DNA of 64,000 nt from Algoriphagus sp. (lineage in GTDB: Bacteria; Bacteroidota; Bacteroidia; Cytophagales; Cyclobacteriaceae). Shown in pieces: positions 56,476 through 64,000 of the stretch; the stretch's first letter is position 1, and the number at the start of each line of letters is the position of its first letter. The DNA lies in assembly GCF_029254265.1 (NCBI RefSeq), contig NZ_JAQWXX010000099.1, positions 1 through 64,000 of the forward strand. The letters run 5' to 3'. Made by a program: the position numbers and the translations under genes. Under the pieces are notes generated by a model, which was not told the origin of the DNA, ran no database searches, and saw only the letters and a list, made by a program, of their open reading frames with translations.

Positions 56476-58158
56476 ATGGCAGATTTTCCATGGCTAAAGC
56501 ATTATCCCGCCGCAGTTGATAAAACTGTAAACGTTACCCAATATTCGAGTATTTCAGAACTTTTTGATGAGAGTGTAAAAAAATATGGACCTGCAGTTGC
56601 TTATGAATGTATGGGCAAAACAATCTCTTTTAATGATTTGAATCAACTAAGTGGGAGCTTTGCAGCTTATTTAACACAAGTGCTTAAGTTGGAAAAAGGT
56701 ACTAGAGTTGCAATCCAGTTGCCCAATATTCTCCAATATCCGGTAGCGATGTTTGGAGCCCTAAGAGCAGGAATGGTGGTAGTTAATACCAATCCGCTCT
56801 ATACACCTTCGGAAATGAAGCATCAATTCAATGATTCCGGTGCTGAAGTTGTGGTGATCGTTGCCAATTTTGCAAGTAATTTGGAGAAGATTCTTCCTGA
56901 AATAAAAGCAAAGCATGTGATCGTGACAGAATTAGGTGACATGCTTGGAGGGTTAAAGGGAACCATAGTCAATCTGGTAGTAAAGCATATCAAAAAAATG
57001 GTTCCTAGTTTTTCTATTCCAAGAGCTGTTTCTTTCAAAACAGTTTTGAAAGAAGGGGCTAAAAAGACTTTTAAGGCAGAAAACCTAACATTAGCAGATA
57101 CAGCATTTTTGCAATATACAGGTGGCACAACGGGTGTTTCAAAGGGAGCTGAGTTGACTCATGGAAATATTGTGGCAAATATGCAGCAGATCTCCGCATG
57201 GATGAAACCAAGCTTGAAAGAACGGGAAGAGATCGTGGTAACAGCCCTTCCACTTTACCATATTTTCGCATTGACGGTGAACTGCTTAGCAATGTTGAAA
57301 ATCGGAGCCCATAACCTGCTAATCACAAATCCTCGTGATATGCCTGCCTTTATAAAAGAGCTTTCAAAACATAGATTTACTGTGTTTACAGGAGTAAACA
57401 CATTATTTAATGGTCTTTTGAATCAGGAAGCTTTCCATAAGTTGGATTTTTCTGGATTGAAGGTCGCAGTAGGAGGGGGAATGGCTGTCCAAAAAGCAAC
57501 AGCGGACAAATGGAAAAAAGCAACTGGAACTCCATTAGCTGAAGGTTACGGACTCACCGAAACTTCACCTGTGGCCACATGTAATCCCACAGATGGAACC
57601 GAGCGTATAGGCACGATTGGATTGCCTCTCCCAAATACTGAAATAATTATCGTAGATGATATGGGAGTTACTCTTCCAAATGGAGAACGAGGGGAAATCT
57701 GTATTAAAGGTCCGCAGGTCATGAAAGGATATTGGAATCGACCTAAAGACACGGCAGAAGTGATGATGGGAGACTGGTTTAAGTCAGGAGACATTGGGAT
57801 TATGGATAATGATGGATTTACCAAAATCGTAGATCGAAAAAAAGAAATGATCCTCGTTTCCGGATTCAATGTTTACCCAAATGAGGTGGAAGATGCAATT
57901 GCTTCTTGTCCGGGAGTTTTGGAAGTTGGAGTCATTGGCATGCCGGATCCAAAATCCACAGAAAAAGTGGTGGCCTATGTAGTGCCCAAAGATAAGTCAC
58001 TCACGGATAAGGCTGTAATTGATCACTGTCACGAGCTTTTGACAAATTACAAATGTCCTAGAGAAGTCTACTTTATTGACGAATTACCAAAATCAAATGT
58101 GGGTAAAATACTGAGACGAAAAATCAAAGAAGCACATATTGAGAAAATCGGGGCTTAA
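56476..58158 (+). CDS. fadD: Long-chain fatty acid-CoA ligase
   Basis: A 560-residue AMP-forming acyl-CoA synthetase that activates fatty acids for oxidation or lipid synthesis. P-loop-like QYTGGTTGVSKGAELTH, GYGLTETSPV (adenylate site), GDWFKSGDIGIMDNDGF, KIVDRKKEMILVSGFNVYPNEVE and a PKSNVGKILRRK lysine near the end are all intact. The length matches FadD. It ends with a strong terminator. Confidence 0.92.
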   Translation: MADFPWLKHYPAAVDKTVNVTQYSSISELFDESVKKYGPAVAYECMGKTISFNDLNQLSGSFAAYLTQVLKLEKGTRVAIQLPNILQYPVAMFGALRAGMVVVNTNPLYTPSEMKHQFNDSGAEVVVIVANFASNLEKILPEIKAKHVIVTELGDMLGGLKGTIVNLVVKHIKKMVPSFSIPRAVSFKTVLKEGAKKTFKAENLTLADTAFLQYTGGTTGVSKGAELTHGNIVANMQQISAWMKPSLKEREEIVVTALPLYHIFALTVNCLAMLKIGAHNLLITNPRDMPAFIKELSKHRFTVFTGVNTLFNGLLNQEAFHKLDFSGLKVAVGGGMAVQKATADKWKKATGTPLAEGYGLTETSPVATCNPTDGTERIGTIGLPLPNTEIIIVDDMGVTLPNGERGEICIKGPQVMKGYWNRPKDTAEVMMGDWFKSGDIGIMDNDGFTKIVDRKKEMILVSGFNVYPNEVEDAIASCPGVLEVGVIGMPDPKSTEKVVAYVVPKDKSLTDKAVIDHCHELLTNYKCPREVYFIDELPKSNVGKILRRKIKEAHIEKIGA

Positions 58159-58168
58159 ATCAAAAGCA

Positions 58169-58207
58169 AGAAAAAAGGTTCAAGTCCGAAGACTTGAACC
58201 TTTTTTA
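58169..58207 (+). terminator. fadD terminator
   Basis: GGTTCAAGTC-cgaa-GACTTGAACC followed by TTTTTT, with A-run on the other side; also usable on the minus strand. Confidence 0.9.
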
Positions 58208-58233
58208 TGAATGAAAATGAAATTACTTAATTG

Positions 58234-58288
58234 ATTGAAATCGTCGGATATTGGACATCCAACATCTGACTCCTTGCATCGGACATTT
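58234..58288. repeat. Degenerate cggacat word repeat
   Basis: Imperfect words tcggatattggacatccaa, catctgac, gcatcggacat repeat in the gap before the stop of the UDP-glucuronate decarboxylase gene. Low-complexity, with no spacer structure. Confidence 0.45.
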
Positions 58289-59219
58289 ATATCACAGTCT
58301 CGAAATACGCTATAGTTTTTTCAAGTCCTTCCCGAAGTTCAATTTTGGGTTCCCAATCCAACTCCTTTTTAGCTAAATCAATCACTGGTCTTCGCTGCAT
58401 TGGATCATCCTGAGGAAGTGGGAGGAAAATTAATTTACTCTTACTATTGGTAAGCTCGATTACCAACTCAGCGAGTTCAAGCATGGTGAATTCACCTGGA
58501 TTGCCAATGTTTACTGGACCGGTAAAGCCGTCACGACTATTCATCAAGCGATACATTCCTTCTATATTATCATCTACATAACAGAAGGAACGGGTTTGCT
58601 TACCATCTCCGTATATAGTGATATCCTGACCTTTTAAGGCTTGTACGATAAAGTTACTCACCACACGGCCATCATTTGGATGCATTCTTGGTCCGTAAGT
58701 GTTGAAAATACGCATCACCTTGATCGCAACTTGATGCTGTCGGTAATAATCAAAAAATAGGGTTTCTGCGCATCGCTTTCCTTCATCATAGCAAGCTCGG
58801 ATACCGAGTGTATTGACACTTCCTTTGTAGGATTCCGGTTGTGGATGAACTTCAGGATCCCCGTAAATCTCAGAAGTACTAGCTTGTAAGATTTTGATTT
58901 TCAATCGCTTTGCAAGCCCAAGCATATTCATTGCTCCGATTACAGACGTCTTAGTGGTCTGAACTGGATCAAACTGATAGTGCACAGGAGAAGCTGGGCA
59001 AGCAAGATTGTATATTTCATCAACTTCTACATAAAGTGGATGAGTGACATCGTGCCGTAGCAATTCAAAATTCCTATTATCGAGTAAATGATGAATGTTT
59101 CTTCGATTACCCGTAAAAAAGTTATCTACGCATAAGACTTCATTTCCTTCTTGTAAAAGACGGTCGCAAAGATGACTTCCTAGGAATCCCCCTCCGCCGC
59201 TCACTAATACTCTTTTCAT
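58287..59219 (-). CDS. UDP-glucuronate decarboxylase (UDP-xylose synthase)
   Basis: A 310-residue extended [60 protein letters not shown] and [10 protein letters not shown], then the YxxxK pair in ACYDEGKR. The [11 protein letters not shown] form is that of UXS enzymes, which make UDP-xylose from UDP-glucuronate for capsular or surface glycans. NAD bound. Alone on its strand; the next upstream gene is 85 bp away. Confidence 0.92.
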   Translation of the reverse strand: MKRVLVSGGGGFLGSHLCDRLLQEGNEVLCVDNFFTGNRRNIHHLLDNRNFELLRHDVTHPLYVEVDEIYNLACPASPVHYQFDPVQTTKTSVIGAMNMLGLAKRLKIKILQASTSEIYGDPEVHPQPESYKGSVNTLGIRACYDEGKRCAETLFFDYYRQHQVAIKVMRIFNTYGPRMHPNDGRVVSNFIVQALKGQDITIYGDGKQTRSFCYVDDNIEGMYRLMNSRDGFTGPVNIGNPGEFTMLELAELVIELTNSKSKLIFLPLPQDDPMQRRPVIDLAKKELDWEPKIELREGLEKTIAYFETVI

Positions 59220-59304
59220 GTTTTAATTGATGTGTTAAAATTACGCGTCGCCAAAAATAAGGAATTGTTTCAAATAAGAGGGATGATCTGAATCTTTCGC
59301 TGAC

Positions 59305-61089
59305 TTAAAACCAATCTTCTTCCATTTTTAGGGTTGGGTAATTCGTAGAATTTAATCTTTCAGCAATTGATTTGATTTTTACCAGCTCATATTCCATAAA
59401 GTAGTTGGCGGTTTCTATTTTTCCTTGGTAAAAACTCTGATCTATACCTGGTCGAGCTAATTTTTCTCGTGCCGTTCGAGCTTGATTAAGCCACATCCAG
59501 CCCACAGTTAAGAATCCACAGAGTTCTAGGAATAGGGTAGCGTCAGCAAGGAAAATTTCAGGTCCCTCTTTTGACTTTCCCAAAAGGGTTGAGGCTACCT
59601 GATTTGAAATAGATAAATAGCTATTCAGAGTTTCAGCTAATGCTTCGCAACCGATCGTTAGTTTGGCTGACTTTATACTTTTTAGAATTTCCTGATTGAG
59701 GATTTTCCATCCAAGTCCTTCGTGAATCAAGACTTTTCTTCCCAATAAGTCCAAACCATGGATACCCGTAGTCCCCTCATGAATCGGGTGAATCCTTGCC
59801 TCCCGATAGTATTGTTCTACCGGAAAATCTGTGGTGTATCCAGCACCCCCTAACACTTGAACAGCGGCCGAGGTACTTTGTAAGCCCATTTCCGAAGGAA
59901 AGCTTTTTGCAATAGGAGTTAATAAATCCAGTAATACTTCTAATTTTTGTTTCTTTTCGGGTTCAGATTCTTGACTAATTTGATCTGAAAGCATAGCGCA
60001 ATAGAGCAATAGTGCCAACGAACCTTCGGTGATACTTTTTTGAAATAAAAGCATGCGCTTGACATCTGCATGGGAAATGATTGGGACCTGTGGTTTACTG
60101 AGATCTTTTTCATTTATTTTTCTTCCCTGAGGGCGTTCTTTGGCATAAGCTAAGGAGGCTTGAAATGCTGCTGTCGCAATGGCTACTGCATTCATTCCTA
60201 CTCCAAGTCTGGCTTCATTCATCATTTGAAACATGTATTTCAATCCATGATTGGCTTCCCCTAAAAGATACCCTTCGCAATTGTCATCCGACCCAAACAT
60301 CAGATGGGCTATTGGAGCACCTTTATATCCCATCTTATGATATACTCCTTCCGTTAGCACATCATTTGACTGCCCAGAATCAAGTTTCTTTTGCGGAACC
60401 ACAAAAAGTGAGATTCCTTTTGTACCAGCTGGAGCTCCTTCTATTCTTGCCAGCATCAAATGGATTATGTTCTCCACGGCATCGTGATCTCCGCAGGAAA
60501 TATAGATTTTCTGGCCTTTGATTTTATAGATTCCAGGCTGATCAGTTGGATAAGCGGTGGAGGAAAGATCTGAAAGTGAACTGCCAGCATCGGGTTCTGT
60601 CAGAGCCATTGTTCCCTGCCAAAGGCCTGAATACATGTTTGGTGTAAATTTCTTTACCAAATCCTGATCGCCAAAAGTCCGAATTAGATTGGCTGCTCCA
60701 GTGGTCAAAAATGGAAAAACACTGGCTGAATAATTAGCTGCCTGAAGTATGAATCCAGCTGCAATATGAATCATCCATGGTAATTGCTGCCCACCTTCTT
60801 CGTAAGAAAATGTGGCATTGATCCAGCCATCATCCCCAAATTGTTTCACAATTTCCTGCATTCCTGGATGGATCTTGATTTTTCCATTTTCCAAAACAGG
60901 TTCATTTCGGTCCATTTCGGTAAGCAATGGATATAGATTTTTAGTCGCGATTTGATGTGCAGCATCCAAAACCATCTGGAAGGTTTCTTTGGAGTGGTCT
61001 GCGAAGTATGGGAGTTCGGTTAATTGGAGCGAATCAAGATTTTCAAAAAGCTGAAAAAAGAGATCTTTTCGAGAATAAAACTGAGGCAT
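59305..61089 (-). CDS. Acyl-CoA dehydrogenase with C-terminal extension
   Basis: A 594-residue enzyme, longer than the usual 385, with the extra domain of the large bacterial ACAD family (C-terminal domain with LGVLSK-like LSISNQVASTLLG). Core motifs: ALTEPDAGSSLSDLSS (FAD contact), KIYISCGDHD, LGEANHGLKYMFQMMNEARLGVGMNAVAIA and LGGAGYTTDFPVEQYYREARIHPIHEGTTGIHGLDLLGRKVL. Likely acts on long-chain or unusual acyl-CoAs. Cytosolic. Single gene. Confidence 0.9.
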   Translation of the reverse strand: MPQFYSRKDLFFQLFENLDSLQLTELPYFADHSKETFQMVLDAAHQIATKNLYPLLTEMDRNEPVLENGKIKIHPGMQEIVKQFGDDGWINATFSYEEGGQQLPWMIHIAAGFILQAANYSASVFPFLTTGAANLIRTFGDQDLVKKFTPNMYSGLWQGTMALTEPDAGSSLSDLSSTAYPTDQPGIYKIKGQKIYISCGDHDAVENIIHLMLARIEGAPAGTKGISLFVVPQKKLDSGQSNDVLTEGVYHKMGYKGAPIAHLMFGSDDNCEGYLLGEANHGLKYMFQMMNEARLGVGMNAVAIATAAFQASLAYAKERPQGRKINEKDLSKPQVPIISHADVKRMLLFQKSITEGSLALLLYCAMLSDQISQESEPEKKQKLEVLLDLLTPIAKSFPSEMGLQSTSAAVQVLGGAGYTTDFPVEQYYREARIHPIHEGTTGIHGLDLLGRKVLIHEGLGWKILNQEILKSIKSAKLTIGCEALAETLNSYLSISNQVASTLLGKSKEGPEIFLADATLFLELCGFLTVGWMWLNQARTAREKLARPGIDQSFYQGKIETANYFMEYELVKIKSIAERLNSTNYPTLKMEEDWF

Positions 61090-61244
61090 ATTTTGAGTTT
61101 GGGTGAAATCAAATATCGGATTTTTTGGGTTAATCGAAGAAGCTTCTTAAAGGTAAAATGCAATTGATTGATTTTTTAAAAATAAGATTTAATTCATAGG
61201 TGAATTATAATTTGTATCTTCTCGATCGACCATAAAATTTAAAT

Positions 61245-62050
61245 ATGATTATAGACGTTCACACACACATTAATAATTACCATGAAGATCGAGTAGTTTC
61301 TTTGAAAGATTGTTTAGATAGACTGACTGAAACTATGGATAGTAATCAAGTGGATTATGCGCTTGTACTTACTTCTTATAAAGTCAATGAAAATCGACCC
61401 AGCACTCAAAAAGTGGTGGAGGCAATCGCAAACCGCAATAATCTCGGCGTGGTGGCAGGGATTAGCTACCTGAATTATAATCACCGAGACTTACGCGAGA
61501 TTTCTGATTACCTAGAAGCTGGATTGATCAAAGGATTGAAATTCTATCCTGGATACGAGCCGTTTTATCCGAATGATACCCGGATGAAAGTTATATATGA
61601 TATGGCTGTTGAATATGACGTTCCGGTTATGTTTCACTCTGGTGATACCTATGCTCCTACGGGTAGAGTAAAATATTCACACCCTATTCATCTGGATGAT
61701 TTAGCTGTTGATTATCCGGAATTAAAGATTGTGATCTGTCATGTGGGAAATCCTTGGATCAAAGATTGCATGGAAGTCACATACAAAAATAAAAATGTGC
61801 ATGCTGATTTTTCAGGTTTGGTATTAGGCGATTTTTCGGAAAAATTTGAGCGATTTATGAAAAACGAATTGGAGCAGATGATCATGCAGGTAACCCCAAA
61901 TATTTATTGTACGGTACTGACTGGCCAATTTCCTCCATGAAATCATATTTGAATTTTATGAAAAATCTGGATTTGCCAGAAGACAAAAAAGAACTGATAC
62001 TCTGGAAAAATGCTGCTGAGTTATTCAAAATTGATGTCACAAAATTCTGA
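61245..62050 (+). pseudogene. Metal-dependent amidohydrolase, single-base frameshift near 3' end
   Basis: The first frame reads from MIIDVHTHINNYHED (metal HxH) for 231 residues to a stop near 61940. The amidohydrolase fold continues intact: MFHSGDTYAPTGR, KIVICHVGNPWIKD. After NIYC the reading slips; in the next frame GTDWPISSMKSYLNFMKNLD (the D is the expected metal aspartate of GTDWP) runs on to a stop at 62048-62050. The combined length is 806 nt, two over a multiple of three, so one base is missing near 61908-61915. Either a real frameshift or a sequencing error. Substrate unknown. Confidence 0.8.
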
Positions 62051-62110
62051 GAAAAATAAGGTTGTGAATGATTGCTTATTCACTTGATTTTCTTTCAAAT
62101 GATCAAGTGA

Positions 62111-62668
62111 TTAAGCTTCAATTTTACGGATTATACGAGCTGGATTTCCCGCAATCACCACATCGGAGGGAAAACTTTTGGTTACCACTGAGCCTGCACC
62201 GATTACCACTCGATCACCAATAGTAACTCCTGGGCAAATGACCGAAGCCCCTCCAATCCACACATCATTGCCGATTGTGATCGCTTTCCCAAACTCCCAA
62301 AGTTCTCCCCTGATTTTAGCGTCTATCGGATGGGTGGCAGCATAAAACTGAACATTTGGAGCTACGAAAACCCGATCCCCAAGTCTTACCGGAGTGACAT
62401 CAAGGACGACACAGTTGAAATTGAAAAAGACATCATCACCTACATGAATATTACTACCATAATCACAGTAAAAGGGAGGTTCAATCCAGATGTTTTTTCC
62501 TGAAGAACCCAAAAGCTTTCTGAGTAATGAAATCCTAAATTCAGAACCTTCAGGATCAGAGTTGTTAAAGGTTTTAATTAGCTTTCTAGCCTTCAGACGT
62601 TCTTTTACCAGCTCAGGATCTCCTGCCTGATAAAGTTGGCCAGATAGCATTTTTTCTTTCTCCGTCAT
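62111..62668 (-). CDS. Sugar O-acetyltransferase (maltose/galactoside acetyltransferase type)
   Basis: A 185-residue LacA/Maa-type left-handed beta-helix enzyme. The N-terminal Mac segment [36 protein letters not shown], the catalytic histidine in FYAATHPID, and hexapeptide turns [47 protein letters not shown]. It acetylates sugars using acetyl-CoA. Overlaps the uxuA start region by 4 bp (ATGA), so co-expressed with hexuronate breakdown. Confidence 0.93.
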   Translation of the reverse strand: MTEKEKMLSGQLYQAGDPELVKERLKARKLIKTFNNSDPEGSEFRISLLRKLLGSSGKNIWIEPPFYCDYGSNIHVGDDVFFNFNCVVLDVTPVRLGDRVFVAPNVQFYAATHPIDAKIRGELWEFGKAITIGNDVWIGGASVICPGVTIGDRVVIGAGSVVTKSFPSDVVIAGNPARIIRKIEA

Positions 62669-63828
62669 TTCTTATTAGAATAAAGCAAACCAGCCTGAAC
62701 TCCTCTGATTTCTGCTAATCCTTTTAACCGACCAATTGCCGAATATCCTGGGTTTGTTTTCTTTTTCAAATCATCCAACATAAGATGCCCGTGGTCGGGT
62801 CGCATCGGTAAGCTTTTACCTCGACGATCTTGTACTTTAAGGATTTCATCGATTACAGCTACCATTGGAACATCACCTTCAAGATGATTGTCTTCAAAGA
62901 AATTACCTTCGGCATCCCGTTTAGTACTTCTAAGGTGTATAAAGTGGATATGGTCCCCAAATTCTGCTACCATCGCAGGAAGGTCATTATCTGCTCTTAC
63001 CCCAAAAGAACCTGTACAAAAAGTCAATCCATTAGAAGGACTTGGCTGATCCCTTAAAATTCTTCTTGCATCTGCAGCGGTACTCATGATCCGAGGTAGT
63101 CCAAACAATGGAAAAGGTGGATCATCTGGGTGGATCGCAACTGACACACCTACAGACTCAGCAACAGGCACGATCGAATCTAGAAATTGTCTCAAATGAT
63201 CCGCAAGCTTAGGGGCATCAATCCCATCATAAGTTGCCAACATTGACTTGAATTCCTCCATAGTATATCCAATCTCTGACCCAGGGAGTCCCTTGAGGAT
63301 ATTATCTATGATCATCTGATGTTTTTCAGGTGTCAAAGACTCAAAATAAGCTTTCAATTCCTGATATTCTGATTCCGATAATTCGGCTTTTGCTTCAGGT
63401 CGTTTTAGGATAAAATGGTCGAAAGCCTGAACCGCTTTTTTCTCAAAAAGCAAAGCTTTTACGCCGTTGGCGAGTTCGTATTCCAAATCAGTTCTCGTCC
63501 AATCAAGGATAGGCATGAAATTATAACAAACTGTAAAAATCCCCTCAGCTGCTAGATTTCGTATGGTTTCCTGATAGTTTTCTATTTTTTGAAGGTATGC
63601 ACCTGATCGGGTTTTGATTTCCTCATGGACAGGAACTGATTCCACCACAGACCAAATCAACCCAGCAGCCTCAATCATATCTTTCCGCTTTTTGATTTCT
63701 TCTCGAGTCCAAACTTCCCCATTCGGGATATGGTGTAGCGCTGTGACAATTCCAGATGCACCGGCTTGTAAAATGTCGCGAAGGCTGACAGGGTCGTTTG
63801 GACCATACCATCGCATCGTTTCTTGCAT
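62665..63828 (-). CDS. uxuA: Mannonate dehydratase
   Basis: A 387-residue enzyme of the hexuronate pathway, dehydrating D-mannonate to 2-keto-3-deoxygluconate. [76 protein letters not shown] and MRPDHGHLM (metal site) are diagnostic. The start MQETMRWYG at 63828 is preferred over one 9 bp upstream. Downstream of an SDR gene that reaches the window edge, as expected for an uronate operon. Confidence 0.95.
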   Translation of the reverse strand: MQETMRWYGPNDPVSLRDILQAGASGIVTALHHIPNGEVWTREEIKKRKDMIEAAGLIWSVVESVPVHEEIKTRSGAYLQKIENYQETIRNLAAEGIFTVCYNFMPILDWTRTDLEYELANGVKALLFEKKAVQAFDHFILKRPEAKAELSESEYQELKAYFESLTPEKHQMIIDNILKGLPGSEIGYTMEEFKSMLATYDGIDAPKLADHLRQFLDSIVPVAESVGVSVAIHPDDPPFPLFGLPRIMSTAADARRILRDQPSPSNGLTFCTGSFGVRADNDLPAMVAEFGDHIHFIHLRSTKRDAEGNFFEDNHLEGDVPMVAVIDEILKVQDRRGKSLPMRPDHGHLMLDDLKKKTNPGYSAIGRLKGLAEIRGVQAGLLYSNKK

Positions 63829-63922
63829 TTTTATCATGGTACTTGAAAGGTTATTAAAGGTTGAGATAATAGTGAAGGTATTCTATTAAGGATACCGTTG
63901 TTCAATATTAGATTTAGTGGAA

Positions 63923-64000
63923 TTAAACTCCAGAATATGCACTAAACCCACCATCTACCGCAATTACGGTTCCCGTCACAAATGTGGAAGCATCAGAGCA
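63923..64000 (-). CDS. SDR family oxidoreductase, C-terminal end only
   Basis: The last 25 codons of a gene that runs off the window: SDASTFVTGTVIAVDGGFSA, then YSGV and stop. FVTGTVIAVDGGFSA is the standard C terminus of classical SDRs. Upstream of uxuA, a fructuronate reductase-type SDR is likely, but only the end is visible. Confidence 0.85.
   Translation of the reverse strand, partial: CSDASTFVTGTVIAVDGGFSAYSGV

Overview
The window reads as a chromosomal segment of an aerobic marine or aquatic Bacteroidota, most likely a Cytophagales/Cyclobacteriaceae (Algoriphagus-like) bacterium. The evidence is two giant secreted proteins with type B type-IX-secretion C-terminal domains, TAnnTTTG-type -7 promoter boxes, weak or absent Shine-Dalgarno sequences, lineage-typical families (DUF3078, DUF4221-like lipoproteins), a green proteorhodopsin with its retinal genes, and intergenic palindromic repeats of the kind common in this phylum. 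The genus is inferred from overall resemblance, not from a marker gene search.

Layout. 1-1.7 kb: repeat island without genes. 1.7-8.2 kb: FAD dehydrogenase, small membrane protein, RlmI-like methyltransferase, sodium/solute symporter, ABC-F ATPase. 8.35-14.6 kb: tandem pair of about 1040-residue T9SS-exported adhesin-like proteins, then galE. 15.7-17 kb: second repeat island with tRNA-Asp and a tRNA fragment. 17-20.2 kb: accA, metallo-hydrolase, patatin, acyltransferase. 20.3-28.2 kb: DUF4221-like lipoprotein, MazF-type toxin-antitoxin pair, msrB, penicillin acylase, aminotransferase, methyltransferase, SDR. 28.3-30.4 kb: a pair of acyltransferases resembling the glycine/ornithine-lipid enzymes. 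30.4-33.2 kb: phototrophy cassette (rhodopsin, crtY, blh). 33.5-42 kb: gyrB, ppk1, DUF202, DUF3078, tRNA-Arg, sucC, lolD, bcp. 42.1-49.1 kb: a regulatory island around an ECF sigma factor. 49.2-64 kb: NAD salvage (pncB-pncA), thioesterase, ADP-ribosylglycohydrolase with a phosphotransferase, fatty-acid activation and oxidation genes, a UDP-glucuronate decarboxylase, a frameshifted amidohydrolase, and the uxuA hexuronate region running off the end.

The most interesting unit lies at 42.97-49.08 kb. An ECF sigma gene and its single-pass membrane anti-sigma-like partner (minus strand), an acidic lipoprotein (minus strand), and a lipoprotein plus TPR-CHAT protease operon (plus strand) are each preceded by the same bipartite element, (G/A)TTACA, exactly 16 bp, CGACTAT. 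This looks like one self-regulated sigma regulon containing an exported, membrane-anchored caspase-like CHAT peptidase. The arrangement suggests proteolytic control of the anti-sigma factor in the periplasm. I do not recognise it as a described system.

The rhodopsin has the DTE proton-pump triad, Met at the spectral tuning site (green) and a glycine at the position that opens a carotenoid antenna window in xanthorhodopsin-like pumps. A strong terminator separates it from crtY-blh, which probably keeps opsin expression above that of the retinal enzymes.
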